Assembly (NCBI GenBank): GCA_004556975.1
Contig: SFFD01000015.1
Coordinates: 1-30,048, forward strand
Direction of reading: 5' to 3'
DNA from: Oscillospiraceae bacterium
GTDB lineage: Bacteria > Bacillota > Clostridia > Oscillospirales > Ruminococcaceae
DNA length: 30,048 bases
Under the pieces are notes generated by a model. That model was given only the letters and a program-made list of their open reading frames with translations, had not been told where the DNA came from and did no database searches. The first letter of the stretch is position 1; each line of letters opens with the position of its first letter. Of the stretch, positions 1 through 8,383 are shown one piece after another. Both the position numbers and the translations under genes were made by a program.

Positions 1-18
1 GCATTTTAATGTTTTTGC

Positions 19-47
19 TTGCACAAAAACGTGTGCACTTTTATACT
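19..47 (+). promoter_or_regulatory. Sigma-A-type promoter for the cell-wall gene pair
   Basis: A -35 box TTGCAC (19-24), a 17-base spacer and a -10 box TATACT (42-47) lie about 55 bases upstream of the first start codon. An inverted repeat, TGCACA (20-25) and TGTGCA (32-37), overlaps the -35 box and spacer and could be an operator. Assignment is by consensus match only. Confidence 0.55.
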
Positions 48-99
48 ATTATATCGGACGATTTTATTGATCAGCCTAATTTTACACAGGAGGTATGTT

Positions 100-1537
100 A
101 TGAAACGAATATTAAGCGTCCTTATGATACTGATTATAATCGTTTCTATGACAGCTTGTGCAGACAGCAAAATAAACGAACCCGACATAATTGAGCATGA
201 TGCTCCGCTTTCATCATCTTCAGAAAACATATCAGACACCGAAAATGAAAGCAATTACATAAGTATAAGCCAAAACGAAAACAGTGAAAATGCTTCTGAT
301 GAAAGCAGCCAATCTTCGGAGAGTAAAAATGACTCAGTAAAAAGCAGTTCCGAACAGAAAAACGACGCTTCTTCTAAAAAACCTGAATCGCAAACGCAGC
401 AAAGCGAAAGTCAGAAGTCATCTTCAAGTGCCGCTTTGCAGTCTTCCGAAAAGTCTTCCTCACAAAGCAGCCATGTTGAACAAAAGCCGCAAAACGGAAA
501 CGCCGCCGGTACCGGTGAGATAAGGGCAGTATGGATTTCTTATCTTGAATATCAATCCATTCTTACCGGTAAAAGTGAAAAAGAATTTAAAAACAGCATA
601 AAAACCGTGTTTTCCAACCTTGCAAACGACGGATTCAATACGGTTTATGTTCATGCCCGCTCCCATAGCGATGCGTACTATGCTTCAGACATCTATCCGT
701 GGTCGGTATACTGCACATGGACAGAGGGAAAAGCCCCCGGTTTTGACCCGCTTAAAATTATGGTAAAAGAGGCTCATTCCGCCGGACTTAAAATTGAAGC
801 ATGGATAAATCCTTACAGAATAAGCGGAAAAACCGATGTTTCTAAAATATCAAAAGGTAACCCTGCCTATAATTGGCTTGATACCGACAAGGTTGTTATC
901 GTAGAAAATACCGGAATTTTCTATAACCCAGCCGACAGTGACGTAATTGATCTTGTTGTAAGCGGCGTTGAGGAAATTGTTCACAACTATGAGGTTGACG
1001 GAATTCATTTTGACGATTATTTTTATCCTACAACGGATGAATCCTTTGACAGCAGCTATTACAGAAGCTATAAAAATTCCGGAGGAAAATTAAGTCTTTC
1101 TGCGTGGCGCCGCCAAAATGTAAACGAGCTTGTCAGCCGTGTTTATTACTCTTTACTGCGATGTTTATACATGGGTGACAAGTGCCGGATATGTGGACTA
1201 TATCTGCCCGCAGCTTTATTACGGATTCAACCACAAAACTCTTCCGTACCTTACAGTACTTGATGAATTTGACGGAATGATAAGAAAAGACGGAATTAAG
1301 CTTGTTGTCGGTCTTGCGGCATATAAAGCAGGAGCGGAAGACCAATATGCCGGAAACACCGGAAAGCTTGAATGGACACAAAACAGCGATATTATTTCAC
1401 GGGAAGTTGCTGCTGCCAGAAATGCAAAAAATTACGGCGGCTTTGCCATATACAGATATGATTCATTCTATAATCCTGCAAAATCAGTTGCGGATATTGT
1501 TAAAAAAGAAAAGCAAAATCTTGTCAATATGATGTGA
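100..1537 (+). pseudogene. GHL10/DUF187 (YngK/DigH-type) family glycoside hydrolase lipoprotein, broken by deletion and frameshift
   Basis: The start is ATG at 100, with ACAGGAGGT just upstream. The product opens with a lipoprotein signal ending in the lipobox MTAC (Cys20), then about 120 residues of Ser/Glu/Lys/Gln-rich linker, then a GHL10 TIM barrel. Visible motifs are RAVWISYLEY, GFNTVYVHARSHSDAYYASD, EAWINPYRI and VDGIHFDDYFYP. The first frame stays intact to about 1146 (NELVSRVY) and then runs out of frame to a stop at 1261-1263. The homologous C-terminus continues in the next frame (YCDVYTWV, DYICPQLYYGFNH, VVGLAAYKAG) to 1537. Against the family, some 20-27 codons carrying the FGISP-type segment are missing at the junction (about 1145-1155), so the cause is a deletion not divisible by three. 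Both halves are otherwise undamaged, which suggests a recent event or an assembly error. The intact enzyme would act outside the cell, probably on peptidoglycan glycan strands. Confidence 0.82.
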
Positions 1538-1563
1538 CGCAATTAAAAGGACGGTTAAAACGC

Positions 1564-4521
1564 ATGAAGAAGTTCTTTCTTAACAAAAAGCTTATGGCGC
1601 TTGTGTTATGCCTTTGTTTAAGCGCGGTTATAATCGGGGTGGGCGCTTTTGCGGCGGCAAACAGCGGTCTTCCCGGCATGAGCATAATAAGTGAAAAGTT
1701 TGTAACCGAGCACGAAAGCGAACCGTCATCTTCTTCAAGCGAAAACGGCAGCGAAACAAGGCCGGAAATAGACGGCGACATAACCATAAAGCCAAATATC
1801 TCCGAGGAAGAAGAGCCGGATGCTCCGCTTTCTTCCGAGCCGGTTGTATATGCTGCGCCGGAGCGCATGATGGCTGTAACTCTTACCGCAGGCAAGGATT
1901 ATTTTACAGATGATAAAATGAGCACGGCTGATATTCAGAGTTCCATTGATTCCGCAATTATAAAAGCAAAGGATCTTTCTGCAAATACCGTATTTCTTGA
2001 AACTTCTTATAATGACAGCACCCTGTTTGCTTCGGCTGACGGAAAACAGGCGGCTGTGAGCATTGATATGCTCAAATATGCTATTGAAAAGGCGCGTGAG
2101 CACGGGATGTATGTCTATGCTGTTTTCGACGTGCTCAAATATGCGGATGAAGAAAGCGGCATACCCGGTGCAAAGGAGCTTTCAAGCATAAGGACAGATG
2201 TCACAGCGCTTTGTTCTTATGACATTGACGGGATTATGCTTGATACATATACCGTTAAATCAACCGGCAACGCATATTCTGAATATAACCTTTCCGGCGG
2301 CGGAATGGGTTACGAAAACTATCTGTACAGCAAAACGCAGGCTGCCGTTACCGCTGCATATGATGCGGTTAAAAAGGCAAAGCCTTCTGTTGCCGTAGGA
2401 CTTGCCGTAGATTCGGTCTGGGCCAATTCCGAGGACGAAGAAGGCGGAAGCGATACGTCTGCAGTTTATACAAGCCTTTATGACGGATTTGCCGACACCA
2501 AGAAGTTTGTAGAAGACGGGCTTGCTGATTTTGTTTCCGTAAAATGTGAATATTCAACCACAAATAAAAAAGCAAAGTTCAGGGATTACACAGAGTGGTG
2601 GAATAACACAATAGAAGAGAACATACCGCTTTATATCTTTCAGTATGCCACAAAGGCATGTACGGATGAAAAGGGCTGGAATGATCCGTCGGAACTTTCA
2701 GACCAGGTTATTTCCGCCGAAAAATTAAGCGGCTTCTGCGGAAGCATATTTGATTCTCTTTCTGCGCTTGAGGATAATCCAAAGCAGTCCACGGACGCTC
2801 TTATTAAGTACCTTACAGAGAACGTTGACCCAAGCTTTTTGCTTACTCAGCTTGAAATGACCCGCCCCGCAAAGACAAAGTTCTCTACTTACGAAGCTGC
2901 TGTCTCTTTCTCGGGTGCTTCTGATGTTAACTTTGACCTTCTTATGAACGGAGAAAAGGTAAAGCGCGATTCCAACGGTGCATTCATGATAACCCAGGAG
3001 CTTAAAACCGGAGTTAACACCTTTGAGTTTTCGCATAAAGAAAAAACAATTACTTATAACATTACAAGAAACGTCAAGGTGCTCAAAGAAATATCTCCGC
3101 TTGGAAATGTAACCGCCGGCGGCGGAATGAGCATTACGGTAACGGCTCTTGCTTATGAGGGTTCTACTGTTACTGCAACTCTCGGTTCAAACACCGTTAC
3201 GTTAAAGCCAAGTACTGAAGCTGACGATTCCACAGATAACGAGTCCACATACCAAATATATACCGGCATGATAAGCGTTCCTGCGGCAGGCGCTTCCGAA
3301 CAGGCTTTGGGCAACATTATTGTAAAAGGTACATGGGAAGGCGCTACCGAAAAAATGGAGGGCGCGTTCGTTACCGTTTCAGCAAAAGCAACTGCCGGAG
3401 GGCTTGTTGAAGTCATTGCAAAATCTGCGGAAACCTTCCCGACGGATACTCTTAACGATCTTTCCGATTACGACTGCTATCCGCTTGCCAAAGGAACAAG
3501 AGATTACATTGTGGGCGATGAAATTGTATATGTTGAGGGAAGCAAAACATACACTTATTACAATTTGCAATCCGGACAGCGTGTTTATACCGGCGATGTA
3601 AGCCCTGTTTCGGGCGACCTTGGCGGAAATAAAATTAACTCCGTAACCGTTTCTGCGGATTCAAAGTATACCTATGTCACTCTTGAAACAGAACAGCCGG
3701 TGGCTTATATTGCAAAATATTCAAGCTCCGCCTTCACAATAGATTTTCAGTATACTGATTCCGTACCGGATTCGCTTGATTTGGATTGTACTCCGCTTTT
3801 TGACTCCGCAACATGGAACGGAGCAAAACTCAGCCTTAATTTAAGCACAACGGGCGGCTTCCTGGGATATTATGCATATTATGAAAACGGAGATCTTGTT
3901 TTCCGCTTCAATAACCCAACGGGAAGCTACAGCCTTTCCGGAGTGCCCATTGTGGTCGATGTCGGGCACAGCGCCCTTGGAGTCGGAGCCTTGGGCTACC
4001 TTTCTGCTTACGGAGAATACGAAATCAACCTTGCGGTGTGCAAATACCTCAAGGATGAGCTTGAAAGCCGCGGCGCGATAGTCTATATGATGGATACCGT
4101 AATCCAACGTCCGTCACTTGCGGACAGAACAGCCTATGCGTCTTCAAAAAATCCGCTGGTATTTGTCAGCGTGCACTGCAATTCCGCAACAACAAGTACC
4201 GGAAACGGTACGGAATGCTTCTATTTCACACGGTTTTCGTCCTCGCTTGCAGATTATTTCTCTTCAAATGTTGCTTATGCTCTTGATACATCAAACCGCG
4301 GAGGAATGATAGGGCGGTACTATGTTACAAGGGTGCAGGAATATCCTGCTGTTCTTGGTGAGCTTGGCTTTGTAAGCAACGAATCCGATTATTATAAGCT
4401 TATTCAAAACAGCTATCAAAGCTCAATAGCTTCCGGAATTGCAGACGCAATTTCAAGTTATCTGGGCGCTGCCGGAAAAAACGGCAATTATAATTACGGA
4501 ACCCAATCCACAAAGGAATAA
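1564..4521 (+). CDS. Exported N-acetylmuramoyl-L-alanine amidase (Amidase_3) with N-terminal GHL10-like domain
   Basis: This is a 985-residue exported cell-wall hydrolase. The start is ATG at 1564 with AAAGGA upstream; a GTG at 1534 is in frame but has no ribosome-binding site. The N-terminus is a signal/anchor helix (about residues 6-30), followed by a Ser/Glu-rich linker. Residues about 95-430 form a diverged GHL10-like TIM barrel. Its DIDGIMLDTY replaces the VDGIHFDDY of the neighbouring gene, so an acidic residue is lost and it may bind glycan rather than cut it. The middle carries Ig-like, SH3-like and AMIN-like beta domains (about 440-790). The C-terminus (about 795-975) is Amidase_3: His802 in VVDVGHS, Glu818, His871 in VHCNS as zinc ligands, and the catalytic Glu933 in GELGF. 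The amidase cleaves the MurNAc-L-Ala bond. It follows the broken GHL10 gene after 26 bases, so the two are probably co-transcribed. Confidence 0.9.
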   Translation: MKKFFLNKKLMALVLCLCLSAVIIGVGAFAAANSGLPGMSIISEKFVTEHESEPSSSSSENGSETRPEIDGDITIKPNISEEEEPDAPLSSEPVVYAAPERMMAVTLTAGKDYFTDDKMSTADIQSSIDSAIIKAKDLSANTVFLETSYNDSTLFASADGKQAAVSIDMLKYAIEKAREHGMYVYAVFDVLKYADEESGIPGAKELSSIRTDVTALCSYDIDGIMLDTYTVKSTGNAYSEYNLSGGGMGYENYLYSKTQAAVTAAYDAVKKAKPSVAVGLAVDSVWANSEDEEGGSDTSAVYTSLYDGFADTKKFVEDGLADFVSVKCEYSTTNKKAKFRDYTEWWNNTIEENIPLYIFQYATKACTDEKGWNDPSELSDQVISAEKLSGFCGSIFDSLSALEDNPKQSTDALIKYLTENVDPSFLLTQLEMTRPAKTKFSTYEAAVSFSGASDVNFDLLMNGEKVKRDSNGAFMITQELKTGVNTFEFSHKEKTITYNITRNVKVLKEISPLGNVTAGGGMSITVTALAYEGSTVTATLGSNTVTLKPSTEADDSTDNESTYQIYTGMISVPAAGASEQALGNIIVKGTWEGATEKMEGAFVTVSAKATAGGLVEVIAKSAETFPTDTLNDLSDYDCYPLAKGTRDYIVGDEIVYVEGSKTYTYYNLQSGQRVYTGDVSPVSGDLGGNKINSVTVSADSKYTYVTLETEQPVAYIAKYSSSAFTIDFQYTDSVPDSLDLDCTPLFDSATWNGAKLSLNLSTTGGFLGYYAYYENGDLVFRFNNPTGSYSLSGVPIVVDVGHSALGVGALGYLSAYGEYEINLAVCKYLKDELESRGAIVYMMDTVIQRPSLADRTAYASSKNPLVFVSVHCNSATTSTGNGTECFYFTRFSSSLADYFSSNVAYALDTSNRGGMIGRYYVTRVQEYPAVLGELGFVSNESDYYKLIQNSYQSSIASGIADAISSYLGAAGKNGNYNYGTQSTKE

Positions 4522-4528
4522 TAAAAGG

Positions 4529-4557
4529 GCCGCTTTTCTCATAAAAGCGGCTTTTTT
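4529..4557 (+). terminator. Rho-independent terminator after the amidase gene
   Basis: A perfect 9-bp stem (GCCGCTTTT at 4529-4537 with AAAAGCGGC at 4543-4551), a 5-base loop and a run of six T follow the stop codon by 7 bases. Confidence 0.92.
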
Positions 4558-4606
4558 AATAAAATGTATATTTTCAGCTTTTTTGTATAAAATTCTGCCT
4601 TATCTA

Positions 4607-4634
4607 TTGTAAAAAGGAATATTCGTGGTATAAT
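4607..4634 (+). promoter_or_regulatory. Promoter of the nusB-recN operon
   Basis: A -35 box TTGTAA (4607-4612), a 16-base spacer and a perfect -10 TATAAT (4629-4634) preceded by TGG (extended -10). It lies just after the amidase terminator and is the only clear promoter before the ten-gene operon. Confidence 0.75.
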
Positions 4635-4670
4635 TATTTTAGAATTTTGACGCTTGAAAATTACAGATAA

Positions 4671-4717
4671 CCAGCTTTTCCTCCTCGGGTAAAACTGGGG
4701 AGGCTTTTTATTGGAGG
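4671..4717 (+). promoter_or_regulatory. Possible structured leader of nusB with an anti-Shine-Dalgarno segment
   Basis: CCTCC (4680-4684) can pair with GGAGG at 4699-4703, or with the nusB ribosome-binding site GGAGG at 4713-4717. A competing helix, CCAG-TTTT (4671-4679) with AAAACTGG (4691-4698), would expose the CCTCC in its loop. This could tune translation of nusB, but the stems are short and the pairing may be chance. Confidence 0.25.
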
Positions 4718-4724
4718 AAACGCA

Positions 4725-5159
4725 ATGACAAGAAAAGAATCTCGCGAACAGGCTTTTGCCATCGTATTTGAAAGCAGCTTTCATGATGAGGGGCTCGACT
4801 ATATCCTCGAAAATGCTGCGGACGGCCGCGACCTCGTTTTGGCTGACGGTGATTTTGCAAAGGAACTTGCACGAAAAACCATTGATAACCGGGATAAAAT
4901 TGACGAGATAATCGCTTCCTGCTCCAAACACTGGAAACCGGCAAGAATGGCAAAAACAACACTTGCAATTCTTCGGATTGCGGTCTGCGAAATATACTAT
5001 TTCAGCAGAGAAGTGCCTGCAAGCGTTTCTATTAACGAAGCTGTTGAACTTGCAAAGACTTACGGCGGCGATGATGCCCCTGGATTTGTAAACGGGGTAC
5101 TTGGCGCTATCTATAAAAAGAAGGCGGAAAACGAAAATGAGTGTGTTTCTGGGGATTGA
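4725..5159 (+). CDS. nusB: Transcription antitermination factor NusB
   Basis: NusB is an all-helical RNA-binding protein that pairs with NusE (ribosomal protein S10) on boxA sites and keeps RNA polymerase processive on rRNA operons. The product has 144 residues, the usual length. It begins TRKESREQAF, the typical Arg-rich first helix. The C-terminal half carries the family pattern RMAKTTLAILRIAVCEI, then PASVSINEAVELAKTYG and FVNGVLGAI. ATG at 4725 has GGAGG at 4713-4717. It is the first gene of the operon and overlaps the next by 23 bases, so their translation is probably coupled. Confidence 0.96.
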   Translation: MTRKESREQAFAIVFESSFHDEGLDYILENAADGRDLVLADGDFAKELARKTIDNRDKIDEIIASCSKHWKPARMAKTTLAILRIAVCEIYYFSREVPASVSINEAVELAKTYGGDDAPGFVNGVLGAIYKKKAENENECVSGD

Positions 5160-6072
5160 TACAAGCAACTATACAACCTCCGCCGCACTTTTTGACAGCG
5201 ATTCTAACACCGTAATTCAAAGTAAAAAACTCCTTCCGGTAAAAGAGGGGGAACTTGGTCTTCGCCAGTCAGACGCCGTTTTTTCGCATGTAAAGCAGCT
5301 TGGGGATATGGTGACAAATATATTCGGTGAATACAGGGGAAAAATATCCGCCGTGGGCGTTTCTGCCAGACCCCGCGACACAGAGGGTTCATATATGCCT
5401 TGTTTTTTGGTGGGGGAAATGGCCGCAAACTGTATCGGAGCAGCCTGCGGAGTACCTGTTTTAACTTTTGCACACCAACAGGGTCATGTTGCTGCAGCAC
5501 TTTATTCCGCAGGGCGTCTTGATCTTTTAAAAGAACGCTTTATAGCGTTCCATCTTTCCGGCGGAACCACCGAAGCACTTTTGGCAGAGCCGGACGAAGA
5601 ACGGATTATCCGCTGCACAAAAATAGGCGGCTCCATGGACCTAAAGGCGGGACAGGCCGTTGACCGCGTCGGAGTTATGCTAGGTCTTGCATTTCCCGCA
5701 GGAAAATATCTTGAAGAGCTTGCTGCCAAAAGCAGCCGCCGTTTTAAAATCCATCCTGTTATGAAAGGTACGGAATGCTGCCTTTCCGGAATAGAGAACA
5801 AATGCAGAAAAATGCTTTCAGACGGCGAAAGTCCGGAAGATATTGCGCTTTATTGTTTAAAATCAATTGAAGCTGCTCTTTGCGGCATAACCGATGCCGT
5901 CATCGCCGAATACGGCAAGCTTCCGCTTGTTTATGCCGGCGGCGTTATGTCCGACAGCATTATCAGAAGCACAATTGAAAATAAATACGGCGGAATTTTT
6001 GCAAGTCCGGAATTTTCTTCCGATAACGCCGCCGGCATTGCGGTTCTTGCGTCCGTCGCATATAACAGATAA
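5137..6072 (+). CDS. TsaD-like (Kae1/peptidase M22 family) protein, probable paralogue of TsaD
   Basis: The 311-residue product has the ASKHA fold of the Kae1/TsaD family. It shows the N-terminal phosphate loop GIDTSNYTTSAAL, the metal-binding HxxxH pattern as HQQGH, the block MDLKAGQAVDRVGVMLGL (compare DDAxGEAFDK in TsaD) and YAGGVMSDS near the end. It is somewhat shorter than true TsaD (about 335-340) and several signature residues differ, including the Asn of GGVAAN. It may therefore not be the t6A tRNA-modifying enzyme itself; proteins like this are often listed as O-sialoglycoprotein endopeptidase, an outdated name. I chose ATG at 5137 because the downstream sequence starts directly with the conserved first strand (SVFLGIDTS). 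It starts inside nusB (23-base overlap). Confidence 0.85.
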   Translation: MSVFLGIDTSNYTTSAALFDSDSNTVIQSKKLLPVKEGELGLRQSDAVFSHVKQLGDMVTNIFGEYRGKISAVGVSARPRDTEGSYMPCFLVGEMAANCIGAACGVPVLTFAHQQGHVAAALYSAGRLDLLKERFIAFHLSGGTTEALLAEPDEERIIRCTKIGGSMDLKAGQAVDRVGVMLGLAFPAGKYLEELAAKSSRRFKIHPVMKGTECCLSGIENKCRKMLSDGESPEDIALYCLKSIEAALCGITDAVIAEYGKLPLVYAGGVMSDSIIRSTIENKYGGIFASPEFSSDNAAGIAVLASVAYNR

Positions 6073-6084
6073 GGAGTGAGCTGT

Positions 6085-7305
6085 GTGCCCGGATTTAACA
6101 TTCTTACGGTTACGCAGATAACCACATACCTGAAATCCTATATTGATGAAAACAAAAAGTTTTCCGGAATATATATAAGAGGCGAAATAAACGATTTTAA
6201 AGAGAATATCTATTCCGGACATATGTATTTTTCCCTTAAAGATGCCGAATCAGAAATAGCGTGTGTTATGTTTCGTAACTATGCCGAAAGAATCCGTTTT
6301 GCTCCCAAGAACGGAATGTCGGTAATAATAAGGGGCGACCTTTCGGTTTATAAGAAATCCTGTTCCTGCCAATTGTATGTTTATGACATACAGCCGGAAG
6401 GTTTGGGTGCAAAATATCTTGCCTTTGAGCAGCTTAAAGAACGCCTTGAAAAAGAAGGGCTTTTCGCTTCGGAAGCAAAAAAAGCTTTGCCGCGTTTTCC
6501 GGATAAAATCGGCGTTATAACCTCGGCCCAAGGTGCAGCTGTACACGATATAATCAATGTAACAGCGCGCAGATGGCCCATGGCAAAGCTTATTTTGACT
6601 CCTGTTTCCGTTCAGGGAGCAGACGCTTCCGATCAGCTCATCCGTGCGCTTAAAAAGCAGGATAATGATATAAAACCCGATGTTATAATTATCGGTAGAG
6701 GCGGCGGAAGTTCAGATGACCTTTCTGCTTTCAATGACGAAGAACTTGCCAGAACGGTCTTTTCATGCAAAACGCCTGTAATTTCTGCTGTTGGGCACGA
6801 AACAGACTTTTCAATCTGTGATTTTGTTGCGGATCTTCGTGCGCCGACCCCCTCGGCGGCCGCAGAACTTACAAGTCCGGATTGTTGCGAAATTAAACAG
6901 ACCCTTGATGCTAATCTTGAATTTCTTGAAAGCATTCTTCGTAAAAAAATAAGCACTTTGAGTGCAAAACTGTCTGTCACAAGTCCTGTTAAGGCTTATA
7001 ACTTTACAGAAAAAACCGATATAAGATTTACTTCTCGTCTTAACGAATTTGACCGCATGATAAAACATAGTTTAAAAAATAAAATAGAATCGGAAAGCTT
7101 TGCCCTAAAAACCGAGCTTGCAAAGCTCGATTCCAATAATCCCGCAAAAATTCTTAAAAGGACTTTTTGCCGCGCTGAAAAAGACGGCAAAAATATCAAG
7201 AGTATAAATGACATTTCAATCGGTGAAAGCTTTGATTTATATTTATACGATGGGCATTTAAAAGCATCCGTAAATGAAAAGGCGGAAGGAGGGCTTTCTT
7301 TTTGA
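6085..7305 (+). CDS. xseA: Exodeoxyribonuclease VII large subunit
   Basis: Exonuclease VII degrades single-stranded DNA from both ends; XseA is the catalytic subunit and binds several copies of XseB. The 406-residue product has the N-terminal OB-fold (YIRGEINDFKE, SGHMYFSLKD). The catalytic domain follows, with GVITSAQGAAVHDIINV, IIIGRGGGSSDDLSAFNDEE and PVISAVGHETDFSICDFVAD, then APTPSAAAEL. A helical C-terminal region follows. I chose GTG at 6085 because AAGGAG (6071-6076) sits 8 bases upstream; the GTG at 6076 would lie inside that site. It overlaps xseB by 4 bases. Confidence 0.95.
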   Translation: MPGFNILTVTQITTYLKSYIDENKKFSGIYIRGEINDFKENIYSGHMYFSLKDAESEIACVMFRNYAERIRFAPKNGMSVIIRGDLSVYKKSCSCQLYVYDIQPEGLGAKYLAFEQLKERLEKEGLFASEAKKALPRFPDKIGVITSAQGAAVHDIINVTARRWPMAKLILTPVSVQGADASDQLIRALKKQDNDIKPDVIIIGRGGGSSDDLSAFNDEELARTVFSCKTPVISAVGHETDFSICDFVADLRAPTPSAAAELTSPDCCEIKQTLDANLEFLESILRKKISTLSAKLSVTSPVKAYNFTEKTDIRFTSRLNEFDRMIKHSLKNKIESESFALKTELAKLDSNNPAKILKRTFCRAEKDGKNIKSINDISIGESFDLYLYDGHLKASVNEKAEGGLSF

Positions 7306-7487
7306 AAAAGGAAATGAAATTTGAAGAGGCGCTTAATAAGCTTGCCGAGATTAACGAAAAACTTTCTGCAGAGGATATATCTCTTGAGGATTCCGTAAAA
7401 CTGTTCAAAGAAGGCGTAGAGCTTACAAAGCTTTGCCAAAAAAAGCTTGATGACGCCAAACAGGAGATAGAACAAATCGAAATTTGA
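7302..7487 (+). CDS. xseB: Exodeoxyribonuclease VII small subunit
   Basis: The 61-residue product is all-helical with the family pattern FEEALNKLAEINEKL, SLEDSVKLFKEGVEL and CQKKLDDAKQEIE. It binds XseA and is needed for exonuclease VII activity. The start is TTG at 7302, within a TTGA overlap with the xseA stop, and AAGGAGGG (7287-7294) is correctly placed. An ATG at 7314 is possible but further from the site. Confidence 0.94.
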   Translation: MKKEMKFEEALNKLAEINEKLSAEDISLEDSVKLFKEGVELTKLCQKKLDDAKQEIEQIEI

Positions 7488-7501
7488 CATCGGAGGATAA
7501 A

Positions 7502-8365
7502 ATGCTTTCATTTTTAACTGATGATAAAAAAATAATCGATGACGGTATGGAAGCCGCCCTTGTTTCTTTTTGCGGCGCACAGGATGAAATTGTTGAAGCA
7601 ATGCGTTATTCCGCACTCGGCGGAAAAAGAATTCGCGGAATTCTTACAATTGAGTTTGCAAAAATGCTTGGCTGTATTACGGAAGATGTGCTTCCCTACG
7701 CACTGGGAATTGAGTGTGTTCAGGCGTATTCGCTGGTGCACGATGACCTTCCGTGTATGGATAATGACGATATGCGCCGGGGAAAACCTTCCTGTCACAT
7801 TGCTTTTGGTGAATCCACTGCCGTGCTTGCCGGCGACGCGCTTTTAACTCACGCATTTTCCGTAATTGCAGAGAGCAAAGCCGCCGAAAGCCATCCTGAA
7901 AGAGCCGTTAAAGCCATCGCAAAGCTTGCGGATTACGCAGGCTATCGCGGAATGGTGGGCGGCCAGGTGCTTGACCTTTCCGCTGCGGAAAAAGAGGTCA
8001 GCGCAGATGAACTTGCCACTATCCACGCGCTTAAAACCGCCGCTCTTATGAAGGCTTCTGCCGCAATGGGCTGCATTGCGGCGGGCGCAGATGAAGAAAT
8101 CTGTGCTCTTGCAGAAAAATATGCCGAGCTTTTCGGCCTTGCGTTCCAAATGGCGGACGATCTTTTGGATTTTAACGGCAATTACGACGAATGTGAACTT
8201 AATTCCTATGTTAAAATTCACGGTGCCGAAAGGACGCGTTCAGACATATATTCATGTATTTCAAAGGCCGGAACGGTTCTTTTCAAATTTAACGAAAAGG
8301 GCTTTGACACCGGCGCGCTTGCAGCGCTTCTTGATTTTCTTATAACCCGCGTCGAGGGTGTATGA
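7502..8365 (+). CDS. ispA: Short-chain polyprenyl (farnesyl/geranyl) diphosphate synthase
   Basis: This enzyme condenses isopentenyl diphosphate with allylic diphosphates in the cytosol to make C10-C20 prenyl diphosphates. In 287 residues it shows ALGGKRIRG, the first Asp-rich motif VHDDLPCMDNDDMRRGKPS, GGQVLDLSA and the second Asp-rich motif FQMADDLLDF. The segment after the second motif is about 9 residues shorter than usual. The normal GK-x-xGxD and KxTY elements are replaced by NGNYDECELNSYVKIHG, so the conserved Lys that contacts diphosphate seems missing. ATG at 7502 has CGGAGG (7491-7496) upstream. Its neighbour dxs supplies the precursor pathway. Confidence 0.92.
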   Translation: MLSFLTDDKKIIDDGMEAALVSFCGAQDEIVEAMRYSALGGKRIRGILTIEFAKMLGCITEDVLPYALGIECVQAYSLVHDDLPCMDNDDMRRGKPSCHIAFGESTAVLAGDALLTHAFSVIAESKAAESHPERAVKAIAKLADYAGYRGMVGGQVLDLSAAEKEVSADELATIHALKTAALMKASAAMGCIAAGADEEICALAEKYAELFGLAFQMADDLLDFNGNYDECELNSYVKIHGAERTRSDIYSCISKAGTVLFKFNEKGFDTGALAALLDFLITRVEGV

Positions 8366-8383
8366 TATTGATTGGAGAAAAAA

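Noticed and set aside
1130..1537. Separate downstream gene or programmed ribosomal frameshift in the GHL10 locus
   Set aside because: The frame begins mid-domain with no ribosome-binding site, no slippery heptamer is seen at the junction, and a block of conserved sequence is missing there, which fits a deletion.
4539..5168. Long - strand frame opposite nusB
   Set aside because: It spans the terminator, promoter and whole nusB gene and has no plausible start or domain; nusB is certain.
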